A stretch of 64,000 nucleotides of DNA from Klebsormidium nitens (taxonomy: Eukaryota; Streptophyta; Klebsormidiophyceae; Klebsormidiales; Klebsormidiaceae), in assembly GCA_000708835.1 (NCBI GenBank), contig DF236987.1:1-64000 (forward strand). The letters run 5' to 3'. Each line of letters begins with the position of its first letter. The stretch's first letter is position 1. This document shows positions 40,101 through 51,152 of the stretch, one piece after another. A program made the position numbers and the translations under genes. Below the pieces are notes generated by a model, which saw nothing but the letters and a program-made list of their open reading frames with translations, was not told where the DNA came from and made no database searches.

Positions 40101-43100
40101 CGGAGCAGTCGTTCCAGATAAGCGGAGGCTTTTCCTTCGTAGACACCGGAATTGTAACTCCTCATGAAAACGAACAGGAGAAAGTCAACTCCCGAATCTG
40201 CAACTCTACACCGCATCGCTCAGGGTGAGTATCAGAAGGCAACTTTCTCCATAGTCGCAGCCGGTATCCTCAGCTTCGGGACATTTTGAAACCCAAACAG
40301 TCATTGTATCCAGAAGAGGACAAGCGAGAACTGCTCACTTTGCCAGTCCCCGCCAACGTGCCGCCAGTTCCAATCGCGCACACAAAGCCGTCAACCTTTC
40401 CCTCAGTTTGCGCCCAGATCTCGGGGCCTGCAGAGATACGAAGGTGCGGTTCGTACGAATTTTCTATCCATAACCAAGTCATCGAGAGTCAAGAGAACAT
40501 GCTCCAATCGCTGTCGAAGGGATTAAACCCAAGAGCAACTCCGAACTTAACGAGAATCAAAAAAGGGTTATAGCGTACCTGTTGTCTCATAGTGGGCTTG
40601 TCTGTTGGCCTTGTTGTCGAACTGATTCGCCCAGATTGCCCCCCCGGGGTTCGTCTGCCGAGTTAGAAAAGGAGGCGAGCGTCGGTGGGCGCCAGAGGTT
40701 TTGCCGAATTTGAGCAATGCAGTAGTTATGTCATCCGGCCACGCGCTTTGGTCTCGTCCTCCACTTAGACTGCTCAAAGTACTTACAGGCTGGCCAGAGT
40801 GAAAAAATCTCTCGTGAATACGAGCAGCTAAATCAGGCACTTCGATGTGATATATCCTGTGGGGGAGGGCGACAAAGAAATCGACTTCGCCTCAAGGTTT
40901 TTTGGCGACCCCGTCCGGTTTAAGTCTAGCTTTCGGTTGCCCAGAAGATGAAATCGAAGTGTCAATACGCAATCAAACTCAAAGCAAGCCCCCACGACAA
41001 CCGCTTGGCTACTTGAGAGAGCCCCACTTCTCTAAATGCCTGACCTTTGCGAGGTGCTCTGCGAGCCTGCCCGAGTATTTGACGTAGTTGTTGGGGTTCT
41101 TGTAGGGTACAGCCGGGACCTGGACCAGCTCCGCGCCCGCGATCAACAGCATGTCCTTCTTCTCCTGCGCAGTAAAGGGCGATTCAAGGGCTTCAATGTC
41201 CGTCCTCTAAAATATATGAGCAGGCGAAAAGCCGATGTTTGTGGAGTCAACGGTTATGGAGCAGTCGACTTCACATGGGCATGCCTCTGTGTTTTAGCGA
41301 GGAGTGGGGCCTTGCGATTGCTCTCACGCTTGTGCGTGTCTATTGTGAACTGCGGAAAAGCTACCGGCTCTCGGGCTCGTGAGTCGCTTCCTTTCGAGTT
41401 CCAGAAAGCATTGAAAGGTAAGCTGATACCCTGCAGCCTTCACAAGCAGCACATCGTTCGAGCCGTATGCAGGCAAGGGGCAGTGTGATAAAGGGCCCAG
41501 ATGAAAGGTTACATTAACCCCGTCACTGAAGGTCCAAATGGCATCTGGAGGTCCAGGCCAGGACCGAGGGTCACGAAAAGCGATACGTCCGGCTAAGAAA
41601 CAAAAGGCATGTGCTCCTTCGTTATGAGAACCCCCGCAAAGCCCAGAACCCAGGCAAGAAAAGCCGCAAAGCACACCTGACTTTGTGTCTTGGGAATGAC
41701 AATGACGGTTTTGTAGCCCCTGGCATTAGCCACGAGCGCCAGGCCGATACCCGTGTTTCCTGCGGTGCCTTCAACGATGATACCCCCGGGCTTGAGCAGA
41801 CCCCTCTCCTCAGCGTCTTTGATCAGGTACAGAGCCGCTCGGTCCTTGACGGAGCTCCCGGGGTTCAGGAACTCGGCCTGTGTCAAGCAACGAGGATGGG
41901 GAATAAACTCTGTGGTTTTTGGACCGGGGGATTGCCTCTTGAAGCATTTGACAGGGCCACCGCAGGTGGTCTGGTAGGATGATTCTTGGTTGGTTGGAGG
42001 CATCCTCAGGTGTATTGAAAAGTCGAGAGATAGGATTGAGCTGTACTAGTTACACTCATGATAACACACAGATACCAACACTGCCTTGTCTTTGCTGTCG
42101 CGGGCAAAGTAGCCCCTCTGGCTGGTTGGCATATTGCTCACAATCGGAAGGCGGGAAAGACAAAGAGGGTATTCAACGTCCCGATCGCTTTTGATTGAAA
42201 AGTTGACAGACTTTAAGACGATCCTTTGACCGTCATGTTTCTTGAAGTAAAAACCAAAAGGCTTCTGAGAGTGCATATGGCCTGACGAGGACGCTCTTCT
42301 CACCTTCCCATAGATTTCGCATCCGGTCATCTCGGACGCGCGCTTTAGACGGATGAGGGGCGTGTTGCCAATCTGTGCAACAGAGGGGGGTTTATGGACG
42401 AGTACCCAGCTAATGCTGTTAATCATGTCATGCAAGTCTGCACATCTCAATTCGCATCGTGCAAACCAACTATGGATGCCAACGAGTGACCTGTCCAAAA
42501 CTGGAGAGTCTACTTTGATTGCAGCCTTCAGTTGGTCGATACTCATCATACAAGAATTGGGAGTCAAAGAGTGGTGTCGCCTGTAACAGGAGTGGTTGAG
42601 CAGCAACAACTTACGGCATCAAGAAACCCCTGCCGTACACCCAAGTCGCCAACGAATGGCTTTGCAGCCCCTGGCTTGAAACGCTTGTCATCCTGTGTAG
42701 ATTGTAGAAAATTCGAAAGGAGTTAGTGAGTTACATCAGAAGGATGCTGGCACAGATACTAGCATTCGAAGGGCAAACAGAACATGCAAGGCTTCACAAT
42801 ACTTGCCCCAAAAGTCAATGCTGCTTCTTCCGAGGAAAGTCTTGAAAGGGTCCATCACAAGAAGCCCGCTGCAAGCAAGTGCAGTTTAGCAATCCCCTGG
42901 AACTTGTTGATTCAGCAATAGTCACGTTAGATATGAGGGCTTTGATTTGGAAGTGAGCTCAATTGCCAAGAGCAGCAATAGACCAAACCCACTAGCATGA
43001 CATCAACTCACATGCATCTTGGTCACGCTCTCTGATGCCACTGTGCTCGTCATTCTCGGTGATTGGCGATGCTTCCCAGACACTCCCAATGAATGCCGCT

Positions 43101-43236
43101 TTCGGAAGTCAAAGTGATTGCCTCTGAGAAACCCGCCAGTCAGACAATTGCGCAACGGACTCCCCAGCGATCGCAAAGGCCCGGCCGATGAGAGGGGACG
43201 TACGAGACACAGTTGAGTGCCAGTGACAGCTTGCAT
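37191..43236 (-). CDS. Cysteine synthase / O-acetylserine lyase-like PLP enzyme, organelle-type N-terminus (eleven exons, 450 aa)
   Basis: Fold-type II PLP enzyme that makes cysteine from an activated serine and sulfide. Exons in transcript order: 43236-43012, 42692-42615, 42372-42304, 41877-41677, 41164-41045, 40654-40579, 40427-40339, 39846-39739, 39164-39069, 38184-38094, 37390-37191; phases close to 451 codons. Exon 1 is an Arg/Ser-rich presequence (~70 residues). Motifs: [12 protein letters not shown]-lysine in [15 protein letters not shown], substrate loop [31 protein letters not shown], phosphate loop [38 protein letters not shown], and [20 protein letters not shown]. The last block is the CDYGTRY type seen in fungal, animal and alphaproteobacterial cysteine synthases rather than the usual plant OASTL type, so this is probably a second, separately inherited isoform. 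Introns carry decayed exon copies and two inverted-repeat elements. Shares a 250-bp promoter interval with TRM10. Confidence 0.92.
37906..38033 (-). mobile_element. MITE-like element copy, inverted orientation
   Basis: Lies in the last intron of the cysteine synthase gene. Its core GGACGGGTGAGGTTAGTTTG and following GGGTGGTTGCGGGTGC match the reverse complement of the copy at 39229-39369 almost base for base. The left end TAAGGGCC...GGTAAGC resembles that element's terminal repeat. Right border approximate. Confidence 0.55.
38319..38560 (-). pseudogene. Decayed tandem copies of cysteine synthase exon 10 start
   Basis: Two degenerate copies follow the real exon 10 acceptor region (38154-38285). 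Copy B (about 38319-38446) keeps TGGCAACGCCTGCTCG, GGACTTTCGATTCT and AGTATGGCAAAAGCTTG; copy C (about 38466-38560) keeps AGTACGGCGGACGCTTG and a trailing match. On the minus strand copy B reads [15 protein letters not shown], against [15 protein letters not shown] at the real site, then loses frame. Copies lie in intron 9. Confidence 0.72.
39229..39369 (+). mobile_element. MITE-like element with 22-bp terminal inverted repeats
   Basis: A 141-bp unit in intron 8 of the cysteine synthase gene. Its ends match as inverted repeats with three mismatches over 22 bp (left begins TAAGAGCCAGGTATAG, right end reads back as TAAGGGCCAGGTACAA). No coding capacity. The core GCACCCGTACCCACCCTAAA recurs in two other introns of the window. 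Target-site duplication not certain. Confidence 0.65.
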
Positions 43237-43486
43237 TGAGCTGCACCTCTCTAGCTGACTGTCAACCAACGGAATATTGTGCAAACCGGCTTGCTCTTTC
43301 TGGCTTGAAAATAAGCTTTTATATGTAGCAACTGAGCAAGAATTCTGCACGATCTTCAGACTTCAGGGGCCAATTTTGCCAGGGCAGATGCTTCCCTTCT
43401 GAATTAGGGTTGAAAACCCTAATTCAAGAACCCTCCATTTGACTGGTAAATTCTGCTTTGCAACTTTGGCCCAGGGTCCGGCAGGA
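43237..43486. promoter_or_regulatory. Compact bidirectional promoter with inverted telo-box
   Basis: 250 bp separate the cysteine synthase and TRM10 start codons. At 43401-43425 an 11-bp arm GAATTAGGGTT, spacer GAA, and the exact reverse complement AACCCTAATTC form a perfect palindrome. Each arm contains the telo-box core AAACCCTAA/TTAGGGTT, known in plant promoters of translation and ribosome-biogenesis genes. The site is 62 bp from the TRM10 ATG and may fall in its 5' UTR. Confidence 0.7.
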
Positions 43487-46400
43487 ATGGCGTCCGTGGC
43501 TGTGAAAACTCCGGTGGTGCAGGCTAGCGAACAGAGCCCCTTGGAAGGCATGCTGGGGGTCACTGATTTGGGTATGTTGGACCGGTCAGAAAGCCCCAAA
43601 GATGGGGTGGAAACGCAGGCGGAAGCGGGTGGTGCGGAAACTCCGAAGATGTCCAAGAATCAGCTGAAGAAGTTGAGGCGGAAGGAGAGAACGGAAGTGA
43701 AGAATGCATACAAGAGAGTGAAGGAGAAAGAGAAGAAGAAGGCGGTGGCGGAGGAGCGCAAGAATGCGACTCGCGAAATGCTGGCGGGCATGACCAAAGG
43801 TCCGTGTATAGTGGGCGGTCGATGGGAGCCAGTCCTTAGAAAGAAGTTCCGGCTGTCGAGCATAACAGCAGTCTGCGTCCAGGAATGGTCAATGTGATGG
43901 TGGTATGCAATGCTGCCAAGTAGACACTTCTGGTTGGCAAAATTGGAGCGGTTCCTAAATTGATTATTAAGTGGGGCGCCAAAGCTGGAATGCCACATTT
44001 GGATTTTGAGGTCACCAACATGAAAGTCAGTGGCTTTCGCCTGATCATTGGTGGTTGAAACCAATTTCACTGATAAGGTCATCTGTCGGCGCACATGCGC
44101 TGGGGATTCTCCCTTGTCTTTGAGAGTGAATTCTTGGGTTCCTGGGGCATAAATGCTATGCCATTCGTTGCTTGCCCCAACCTGCGTTTTCGTTTCTAAA
44201 GGGTCCTGAAGACAATTGACGGCATACTTGAAGTCATTTGTAAGCAATGGCTCACTTTGTGCTCCTAAAGAGCCCCCAATCCTGGGGATGACAAGTGGAG
44301 GCCTGATCCCGTATTCCCCATGCAGTCTTGAATAGTTCTTGAGGGTTGTTGCTTATCTTGGCAATGCTCTTTCGACTACTGTCCTCTTTTCACGATCTTT
44401 GTGTACTCTTCTGGAACAATCGACTCACAGCAGCAACAGTGACCCCGTCCCTCAAAGGGTCAGCAGGTTCCCTGCTATTGGCTCGTGACTTTTCAAGCGG
44501 GATTGTTTGCCTGAGTAAAGGATATCAGATGTTGAAGTCGATACTTATATGTCTTTGTTTTGTAGAGGAAAAGCACGCGGAGCTACAGCGGCGGAAAGAG
44601 GGGCGCATCCAAAGGGTGCGGGAGAAGGAGCAGCGCAAGGTGCGGCAGAGGGACGCGTTACAGGGAGGGGCGGACCTCGTCATCGATCTAGAGTTTGGGG
44701 ACCTCATGGAACCACATGTGAGCAGCTTTGAGCCCCGCGCTGTTGCAAGAATCAGTGGAACCTCGGCCAGAATTGGCAGTGTGAGGCAATGATCTTGCTT
44801 TTGTCATTCACAATGTTGGCAACAGGCACGAGGAAGAATGCTCTAAGTGGAATCTGTTTTGCCAAAACGCGAGGGAGTTCTAGGACATCCTAGTAGCTCA
44901 GTCCAACCTCCTAAGTGGTTAGCAGATCCCCTGAGCCACACAATGTGTTGATGACGTCAAGGGCAGACATTTGAAAGAGCAGATTGGCCATTGAAGTGGG
45001 GAACGATTCGAATGGATTGCCCTGATTCGAGCAGGAAAGTTGTGGATCCTTTAAGGGACGGGTTTGACGCCACTTGTAGAACGATCCAAGGCTTTGATAT
45101 CTTGAATCGCATGTTTCTGTATTTCGTTGCAGGAGCGCAAGTCGCTGATGCAGCAGCTGATGTACAGCTACAACCGCAACAGCCAGGGCGCGCAGCCCTT
45201 CCGGCTGTGCCTCACCGGGGTGACGGGCGCGATGAAGGAACAAGTGCACGGCATCTGCGGCTTCAACAATTGGCTGGTCAGTCTGCGGATGGTGCTCCGT
45301 TTCCTGCCCTTTAGCAATTTCGGTCTCTAGGTTTAATGCCACTAGGACATTGAGTTGTACGGGACAGAAGTTCCTTCGAGATTGCAGAAAAGGGCCGATC
45401 ATCAAGCGGGAAGCGATGGCCAGCCGAACTTCGTTCGGGTGTCTGTCATTAGAGTTCGAATGATCTCTGCAAAGTAAAAGTGATTATCCTTCTCATTGTA
45501 TCAAAGTAGGCTCAGTCAAGTCCGCTCACCTTATCGGAAGACCTTGTCAAGGAAGGCAACAACGAACGAGAACGGCTTGGGATTCTCGGGCAACTTACGA
45601 GGCCCGAATCAAAGATGGCGTAGCTTAGCGAGCAGCTACGCCCGCTTCGAGAAAACAGCGTGCCAAAAGTGACGACACGAGGTCCTCTGTGTTCTGAGGT
45701 AATGATTCGATCACCAGAAGTTGCTGATTCGGCTTTAGGCCCGTGGTCGAGTTTTGGGTCTTCAAAGTCTCAACTTCAAAGCTGCATGTCTCGTCAATCT
45801 GGTACGGTAAGCTCTAGCCTTAGTAAGCTCCTTCTTTGACACAATTTCCTAATCCTCAAAACCACCCGCTCCGCACCCGTACCCACCCTAAAACCTCAAA
45901 GTAACCCCACCCGTCCCAAACTGGTCAGCTGACTACGTCTAAAGGTTACTAGACCTAAGTTGGGACTTTATCGAAGCTGCGGCACAGACCTGTAATGCTC
46001 CTCGCAGGTGGTCAGCGAGGAGCGGTCGTATCTGGAGCGGTTTGCAGACCGGACGTCGGACCTGGTGTACCTGACGGCAGATGCGGACGACACGATCCAG
46101 GAACTAGATGCGGACAAGATTTACATCATTGGGGGGATCGTCGACAGGAACCGCCACAAGGTGGGCCGTCCGATGTCAATCTGTATGCTTTTGCGAAGAA
46201 AGGGCTACAAGCGAGCGCAGAGTCTGTCGCTTCAATTAGTCACTGAGGGACCTTTATAAGTGGAGCGTCGTCCTGGTCTACATTACAGATGGTCGGAAGG
46301 TAGTCGGCAACAGAATACGGTGGCCTTCGGATCTTCTTCGGGTGGTCCATTTGGATCATCGCGGTTTTACTGAGACTTGCCAAGGCTGCAAAGCTCAAAG

Positions 46401-47844
46401 ACGGGTAATCATCAGCAATAAATGCAAACCCCATCAGTCGAATCTGCAGAAAGACTCGCTCGCTTCTCTAAGCAAAAACGAAAACAAGTAATTGTCAAAC
46501 TCGCTCGTTCAAGGTCCCTGCCCCAGCACTACCAGCGGGACACGGCTCTCAGCGTCAAGGGCCTTTACCTGATGGGCCTGCAATAGTTGGGCTTAGCTTT
46601 CTTGTCGCTGTGTGCTGCAGCGGCTGACGTACGACAAGGCGAAGTCACAGGGCATTGCGATGGCTAAGCTGCCCATTGGCGAGCACCTGCGGCTGGCGTC
46701 GTCCAAAGTGCTCACCGTCAACCATGTGAGCGGGCAGCGTGCATCATATGCGCGATCGAGGCTTTGATGTGGAACTCGTTTTGACAGAAACACAATTGCT
46801 CGTCCCCGTTTCTTTTTCGGCGCAAATTCACGCTATTCGCATGTTGCAAAAGCGATTCACGAAATCATTGACGTGTCTTTAGAAAGACGAGGAAGAGCAG
46901 GCAAAGCACGGCGCTTACAATTCATCGGTTTCTTTGTTCCTGCCTTATCGAGGAACATCACGAGTACCTCGTATAAATCTAGATTCGACGACTTACTGCC
47001 GTACACAGCTTGCTCTTTTGGGACTGAGACGAGGTCTTTCCTGATACCACTGCTTTCGGCAAAGTCACTTCGTAGAGGTCTTTCAAGCGATCGCTTCTGG
47101 TTTGCGAAGCCAAGATTTTGGCCTGGGCTGTTAAGAGCCGGTAGATCTTTCTTGACGGCAAGGCTTTGAGGAGCACCGGCCACTGCGTCGTTCCCAGGGA
47201 CCGGCCAGACTAGGAGTGCTCCTTGGTTCCTTTATTTCTAGATAGTGTGAGGGATTTTGTCTCTCTCCCGTCTGCCAAGGACGCAACAGCTTGATGTACC
47301 GGTAATTGTCGCAGCTGACCAGCACCGAACCTGTTCTGTTTGCTCCACGCTTCCCGTTACGAAGTAAAAAGCTATAAAGTGACCCGAGGTACCTTTGTGT
47401 TCTGAACGAGGCGCTGAGCGAGCATTACGCTGCTTGTCGATGCAGGTGGTGGAGCTTTTGGTGCGGTATAAGGAGCTGAACGACTGGCAAAAGGCCCTGG
47501 AATTGGTGGTGCCCACCCGGAAAAGGGCGGGAGACGAGCAGGACAGGTTGGCAACAAGGCCGCGAGTAGAAAGCAGCGAAGAAGAAGGGGCCCGGAAAGA
47601 CGCGGATCCGGAAGCTGGGGGAGCAGAGGCAGTAGGTTCAGAATTGAAGGAAACCGCGAATGCGAGAGAAGAAAGTAGCCGTCTGGAAATGGTTCAGGAA
47701 GGTGCGACGTTGGAGCGCGTACATATGGTGCCTGGGGCAGGTTCAAATGGAGGCTTAGCAAACGGTGATTCAGACGGACGGGAGAAGGATGTCGAAGGGT
47801 TGACGTCAGACCAGTGCGAACACTTGAAAGACGAAGGTGTGTGA
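43487..47844 (+). CDS. TRM10: TRM10-type tRNA (guanine-9-N1) methyltransferase (six exons, 421 aa)
   Basis: SPOUT-fold, SAM-dependent enzyme that methylates purine 9 of tRNAs. Exons: 43487-43799, 44566-44717, 45133-45276, 46008-46160, 46621-46725, 47446-47844; phases close to 422 codons. Residues 1-150 are a Lys/Arg/Glu-rich helical extension (KNQLKKLRRKER, EGRIQRVREKEQRK), usual in eukaryotic Trm10. The catalytic domain follows: ADLVIDLEFGDLM, LMYSYNRNSQGAQPFRLCLTG, LVYLTADADDTIQEL, YIIGGIVDRNRHK (with the conserved Asp), AKLPIGEHLRL, KVLTVNHVVELLVRY and DWQKALELVVPTRK. About 95 residues of acidic, Ser/Gly/Glu-rich low-complexity tail follow and have no known role. Intron 3 contains a MITE-like copy. 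Confidence 0.95.
45799..45930 (+). mobile_element. MITE-like element copy in TRM10 intron
   Basis: Shares the core GCTCCGCACCCGTACCCACC (45868 onward), CTAAAACCTCAAAGTAACC and CACCCGTCCC with the 39229-39369 element, and the left-end words CTGGTACGGTAAGCT. The right terminal repeat is degraded. Borders approximate. Confidence 0.55.
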
Positions 47845-48956
47845 CGCATATGTGGCCTCGATTGTAAGTTGCCTGTATCATTACCTCAGGTCGTCTGAGT
47901 ACTTCAAGGAAAGGCTTACACCGCTAGTGCTGAAACTGGATTGCATGAGGTTCTTGACAACATGATGATCTGCAGGCAGCGCTGCTGACGGTACTGAGCC
48001 GGCGCCTGGCACTTGCATGGCCGCTTGCTTGCCGGGCGGCCTGCCGTTGCCTGCACACAGGCATCGCCGCCCGGGCCTAGGATTGTAGGAGTTTTCTAAA
48101 ACATATGACACGCGAGCATGCACTTACATAGCTGCGATTCCGGACTCAGTGAGTATATGCATTGAATTTTCTGACTGCAACGGTAGTCTAGAATGACTAC
48201 TTATATATACATGTCACATATATACGTGCCCCAGCTAGCTCCGCTTACGGGTATGTGCCTACCGTATGCACATGATAGCATCGGCCACTGGCATGCTAAT
48301 ATCATGCGCAGGCAGTACGTAAATATACGTGCTTGAAGCAGAGGTGTGAACTTTGCAGGCGGCCGGCTCAGTGCAGACGCGCGCACGGTCGAAATAATGA
48401 TGCACCATATCTTCAATTTAACGAAAGCTCAAATTCTCAAGATTGTGAACGATTGTCCGCCAATTGTACTTCAAACTAACTCTGCAACTGCCGAGATCGC
48501 GCGAGCGTGCCATTCAACACACCTCTATATTCATCATGGAAATGTTGATTCTGCCACTTGGCCAACCAACGTACCGCCAAAGAAATTGACAATTGACAAT
48601 TGCGGCTGCCTCAAGTCGCAATTAGAATGCGCAAAAAGGCAAAGTCTGGATAAGATTATGCCACCGTCGACAACGTCCACGTTTACAGCTGGCAACAACG
48701 TTCAGTGGCAGCACTATATACTATTGCAAAGAAACAAACTATGTCACCAGTCAAGCATTGCAACCTAAGTTATCGATCCTATAGACCAGATGTCGAGGCT
48801 GCTCAACCTACACCGCATCAGAACATATACATACATGCCCAGTCGAGAACTGGTCACTGCTTTGTCACAGTGACCACAAGTCTGCCGGCCTAAAGCCTAA
48901 CGTGCTTCAACAGCTTTCGATACAGAGTGGTGCATCTATTTCCTCCCATCACGGAA
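47845..48956. other. Convergent spacer TRM10 / PEX11, palindrome-rich
   Basis: No gene supported in 1.1 kb between stop codons. Contains GCCCGGGCCTAGG near 48070, TATATATACATG and CATATATACGTG words near 48200-48230, AGCTAGCT and GCATGC near 48290. A long frame at 48346-48768 has no family resemblance and runs through this palindromic DNA. Confidence 0.55.
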
Positions 48957-51152
48957 TCAAGCAGCCTTCGCCTTTGTCGGGTGTGCCGGGAATTGCTGCA
49001 ATAAGATGGATCCCAGTCAGAACAATAACAAGAAGTTGTCTCTTATCAAGATGCCGACTGGACCAGCACCCAGTCGGTGATTTGACTCGATGCTTTGCAC
49101 TCCGATCATTGCACAAACCGGAGCCAAATCCTGCCAGAAATTAGGGCACTGGAAAGTTACACCGGCTCAGTCTCCAAGCGCCGCCGCGACCAATGATCGC
49201 ATCATCTGACTTGCCTAACAGATTACGTTTCTCAACCGAGTTTCAGCAAGCCGAGAAGCATCACATACGAAGAGTCCCTTTGAAGGGTCCCCATGACTAC
49301 GTTCTTGGACGGCTTACCTGATAGCACGCAATCAGGGACGTTATAAGGCCCAGCGTTCCTGTCATTCTGGGTGTGACAGTCTCTGGCGCCAGACCCACGA
49401 GGCCAATCCCCACCACAGTGTCCAGGTTGGACCGGATGAGTGCGATCATCCTGGCCTTGATCTTCTCAGCGTCAGCGGCCTTCTCAGCTTCCTGGACAGA
49501 CAAGCTCGCAAGTATTTACAATTAGTCCACGAGTGAGCAATGATTCAGCCGAACAGATCGTCCTGCACTACAGGTTGTCACCGCAGACACTCCAAGACGC
49601 CTTCCTGAGAGTTGTAGCTGTTGACAAAAGACCTCAGAGATCAACGGCCAATCTATGTACAACCTCACGTGCCAGGCTCCAGAAAGAAACCTCACGATTC
49701 TATCAGTGGGCCAGCAGAGGAAGTCCTCCCTGGGTGCAACTTCCCAGAAGCTAGAAGGCTGCCATGAAAACTTACATCTGCCGCACCGTCGACCAGTCCA
49801 CTCTTCTTCCGCTCCTTCGCTGAGATCCGTGAAATCTCTGCAATCTGCAGCATTCGAGCAGCCGCATAATCAGGACTCACTGATATCCTCGCTACCCCCA
49901 CTGTGACAGCAACTTACATTTGGGGTATGCGTTCAAAACGCGCCCTGCAGAGCCACAATTTGATGCGAACGAACCACACAATAAAAACGCTCTATGATTG
50001 TACTACTGGATCTAACAAGGTCATTCAAATGGATTGCCCTGTTGAACGCATCTCTTCAGTAGCTGCAAGGTGCAGACTGCCGCGGGGCTCTTACCTCAAT
50101 GATGGCGGACACGACAGTACTGACGGTCCAGCAGTAGAGAGACACTTTCGAGAGCAGCTCTGTCTTTTCCTTGTTCTTGTAGATGTTGGAGCGACCGAAC
50201 CAGACAAAGGAATCTGGAAGATTATCAAAGCAGTGTGTCACCATCCTCACAGTCAGCATGACCGAAAAGACAGCCATAACACCAAGTCGTCGATAATTGT
50301 ACCATTTGGACGTGCAGAAGGGTGCCCAGGCAAGGAAGCGACGTGCAAAATCAGGCAGCCTTGAAACCTCCTGTGAATCTTGCTTCTGAGCTTCTAAGCG
50401 AGCAAGTCACTTACCCAGTGAAAAGTAGCCAAAGAGGAGGGCATGCTTAATCTGCGGGGAAAATAAGGAGAAAAGCATAAATATTACCACGATATGTACA
50501 AGGCAAAAGGAGGTGGGAGACCGTAAAACGACTTTCTTCAGAATGGTTCAAAGCGAAGCCCAAGCCAAATGGGGCTCATCCTCCACCAGTCTCGTCTACA
50601 TTCACGAGGCTTACCTTTGTCAACACCACAATAGGCAGTGGCGAATCCTTTGGAGCTGGAGTCAAGAGGACTTGCACGTCGTTCAAGAACTGCAAGAGAG
50701 ATGCAAGCAGGAGCTCAGTTTTAGCAGGTTGCTCCAATTGAGCGAATATATTCAGCTGCTGGGGGGAATCAGCAAGAGCAAGGCAAAAGAGGAGTCTCTC
50801 AGAATCAGCACAGCAACAGATGGAAATAGTGCACCCTGGGGCTGCCATTTATTTTTTTCAAGAAAGTCACTCTTTCTCTCGTGAACACCCTTTCTCTTGC
50901 CGGAAGGGAATGTTAACTGCTCCAATCCCCATTAATTGAACTCCTGCACAGGCAACTCACCTTTGCCAACCTGAAAACTTTCCTCGCCTGGCTTGTATTC
51001 TTCTCAATACCCTGTGCAATCCCAGGCTGACCGCCTGAAATAGCTTTTGACCCGTACTGGATAGCTCGGCAAATCTTGTCACGAGTTTCTGCCTTGCTCA
51101 AGTACAGCGCAAGCAGAGCAAGCTCCGCACGTGTAACATCAAGGACCGCCAT
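48957..51152 (-). CDS. PEX11: Peroxisomal membrane protein PEX11, plant type (seven exons, 234 aa)
   Basis: Peroxisome elongation and division factor. Exons in transcript order: 51152-50961, 50689-50615, 50451-50415, 50213-50095, 49844-49776, 49491-49318, 48995-48957; phases close to 235 codons, the length of Arabidopsis PEX11C-E. Matches to that clade run end to end: LDVTRAELALLALYLSKAE, RDKICRAIQYGSKAISGGQP, KNTSQARKVFRLAK, PAPKDSPLPIVVLTK, FVWFGRSNIYKNKEKTELLS, ALIRSNLDTVVGIGLVGLAP, TPRMTGTLGLITSLIACYQ. Hydrophobic segments fit the membrane-anchored helices of PEX11. The last exon is only 13 codons and ends PTKAKAA, a basic tail like those of plant homologues. Exon 3 is 37 nt. The start follows from the conserved MxxLDxTRAEL beginning. 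Confidence 0.95.

Noticed and set aside
42046-42609. 187-codon single-exon reading across cysteine synthase exon 3
   Set aside because: It reads through two good splice sites; the spliced model restores the conserved protein.
42780-42880. Extra cysteine synthase exon reading [17 protein letters not shown]
   Set aside because: It has a good acceptor, but no donor phase joins it to exon 2, while exon 1 (ending at 43012) joins exon 2 directly in phase 0.
48346-48768. 140-codon plus-strand frame in the TRM10/PEX11 spacer
   Set aside because: No start context, domain or splice support; composition is that of the palindrome-rich spacer.
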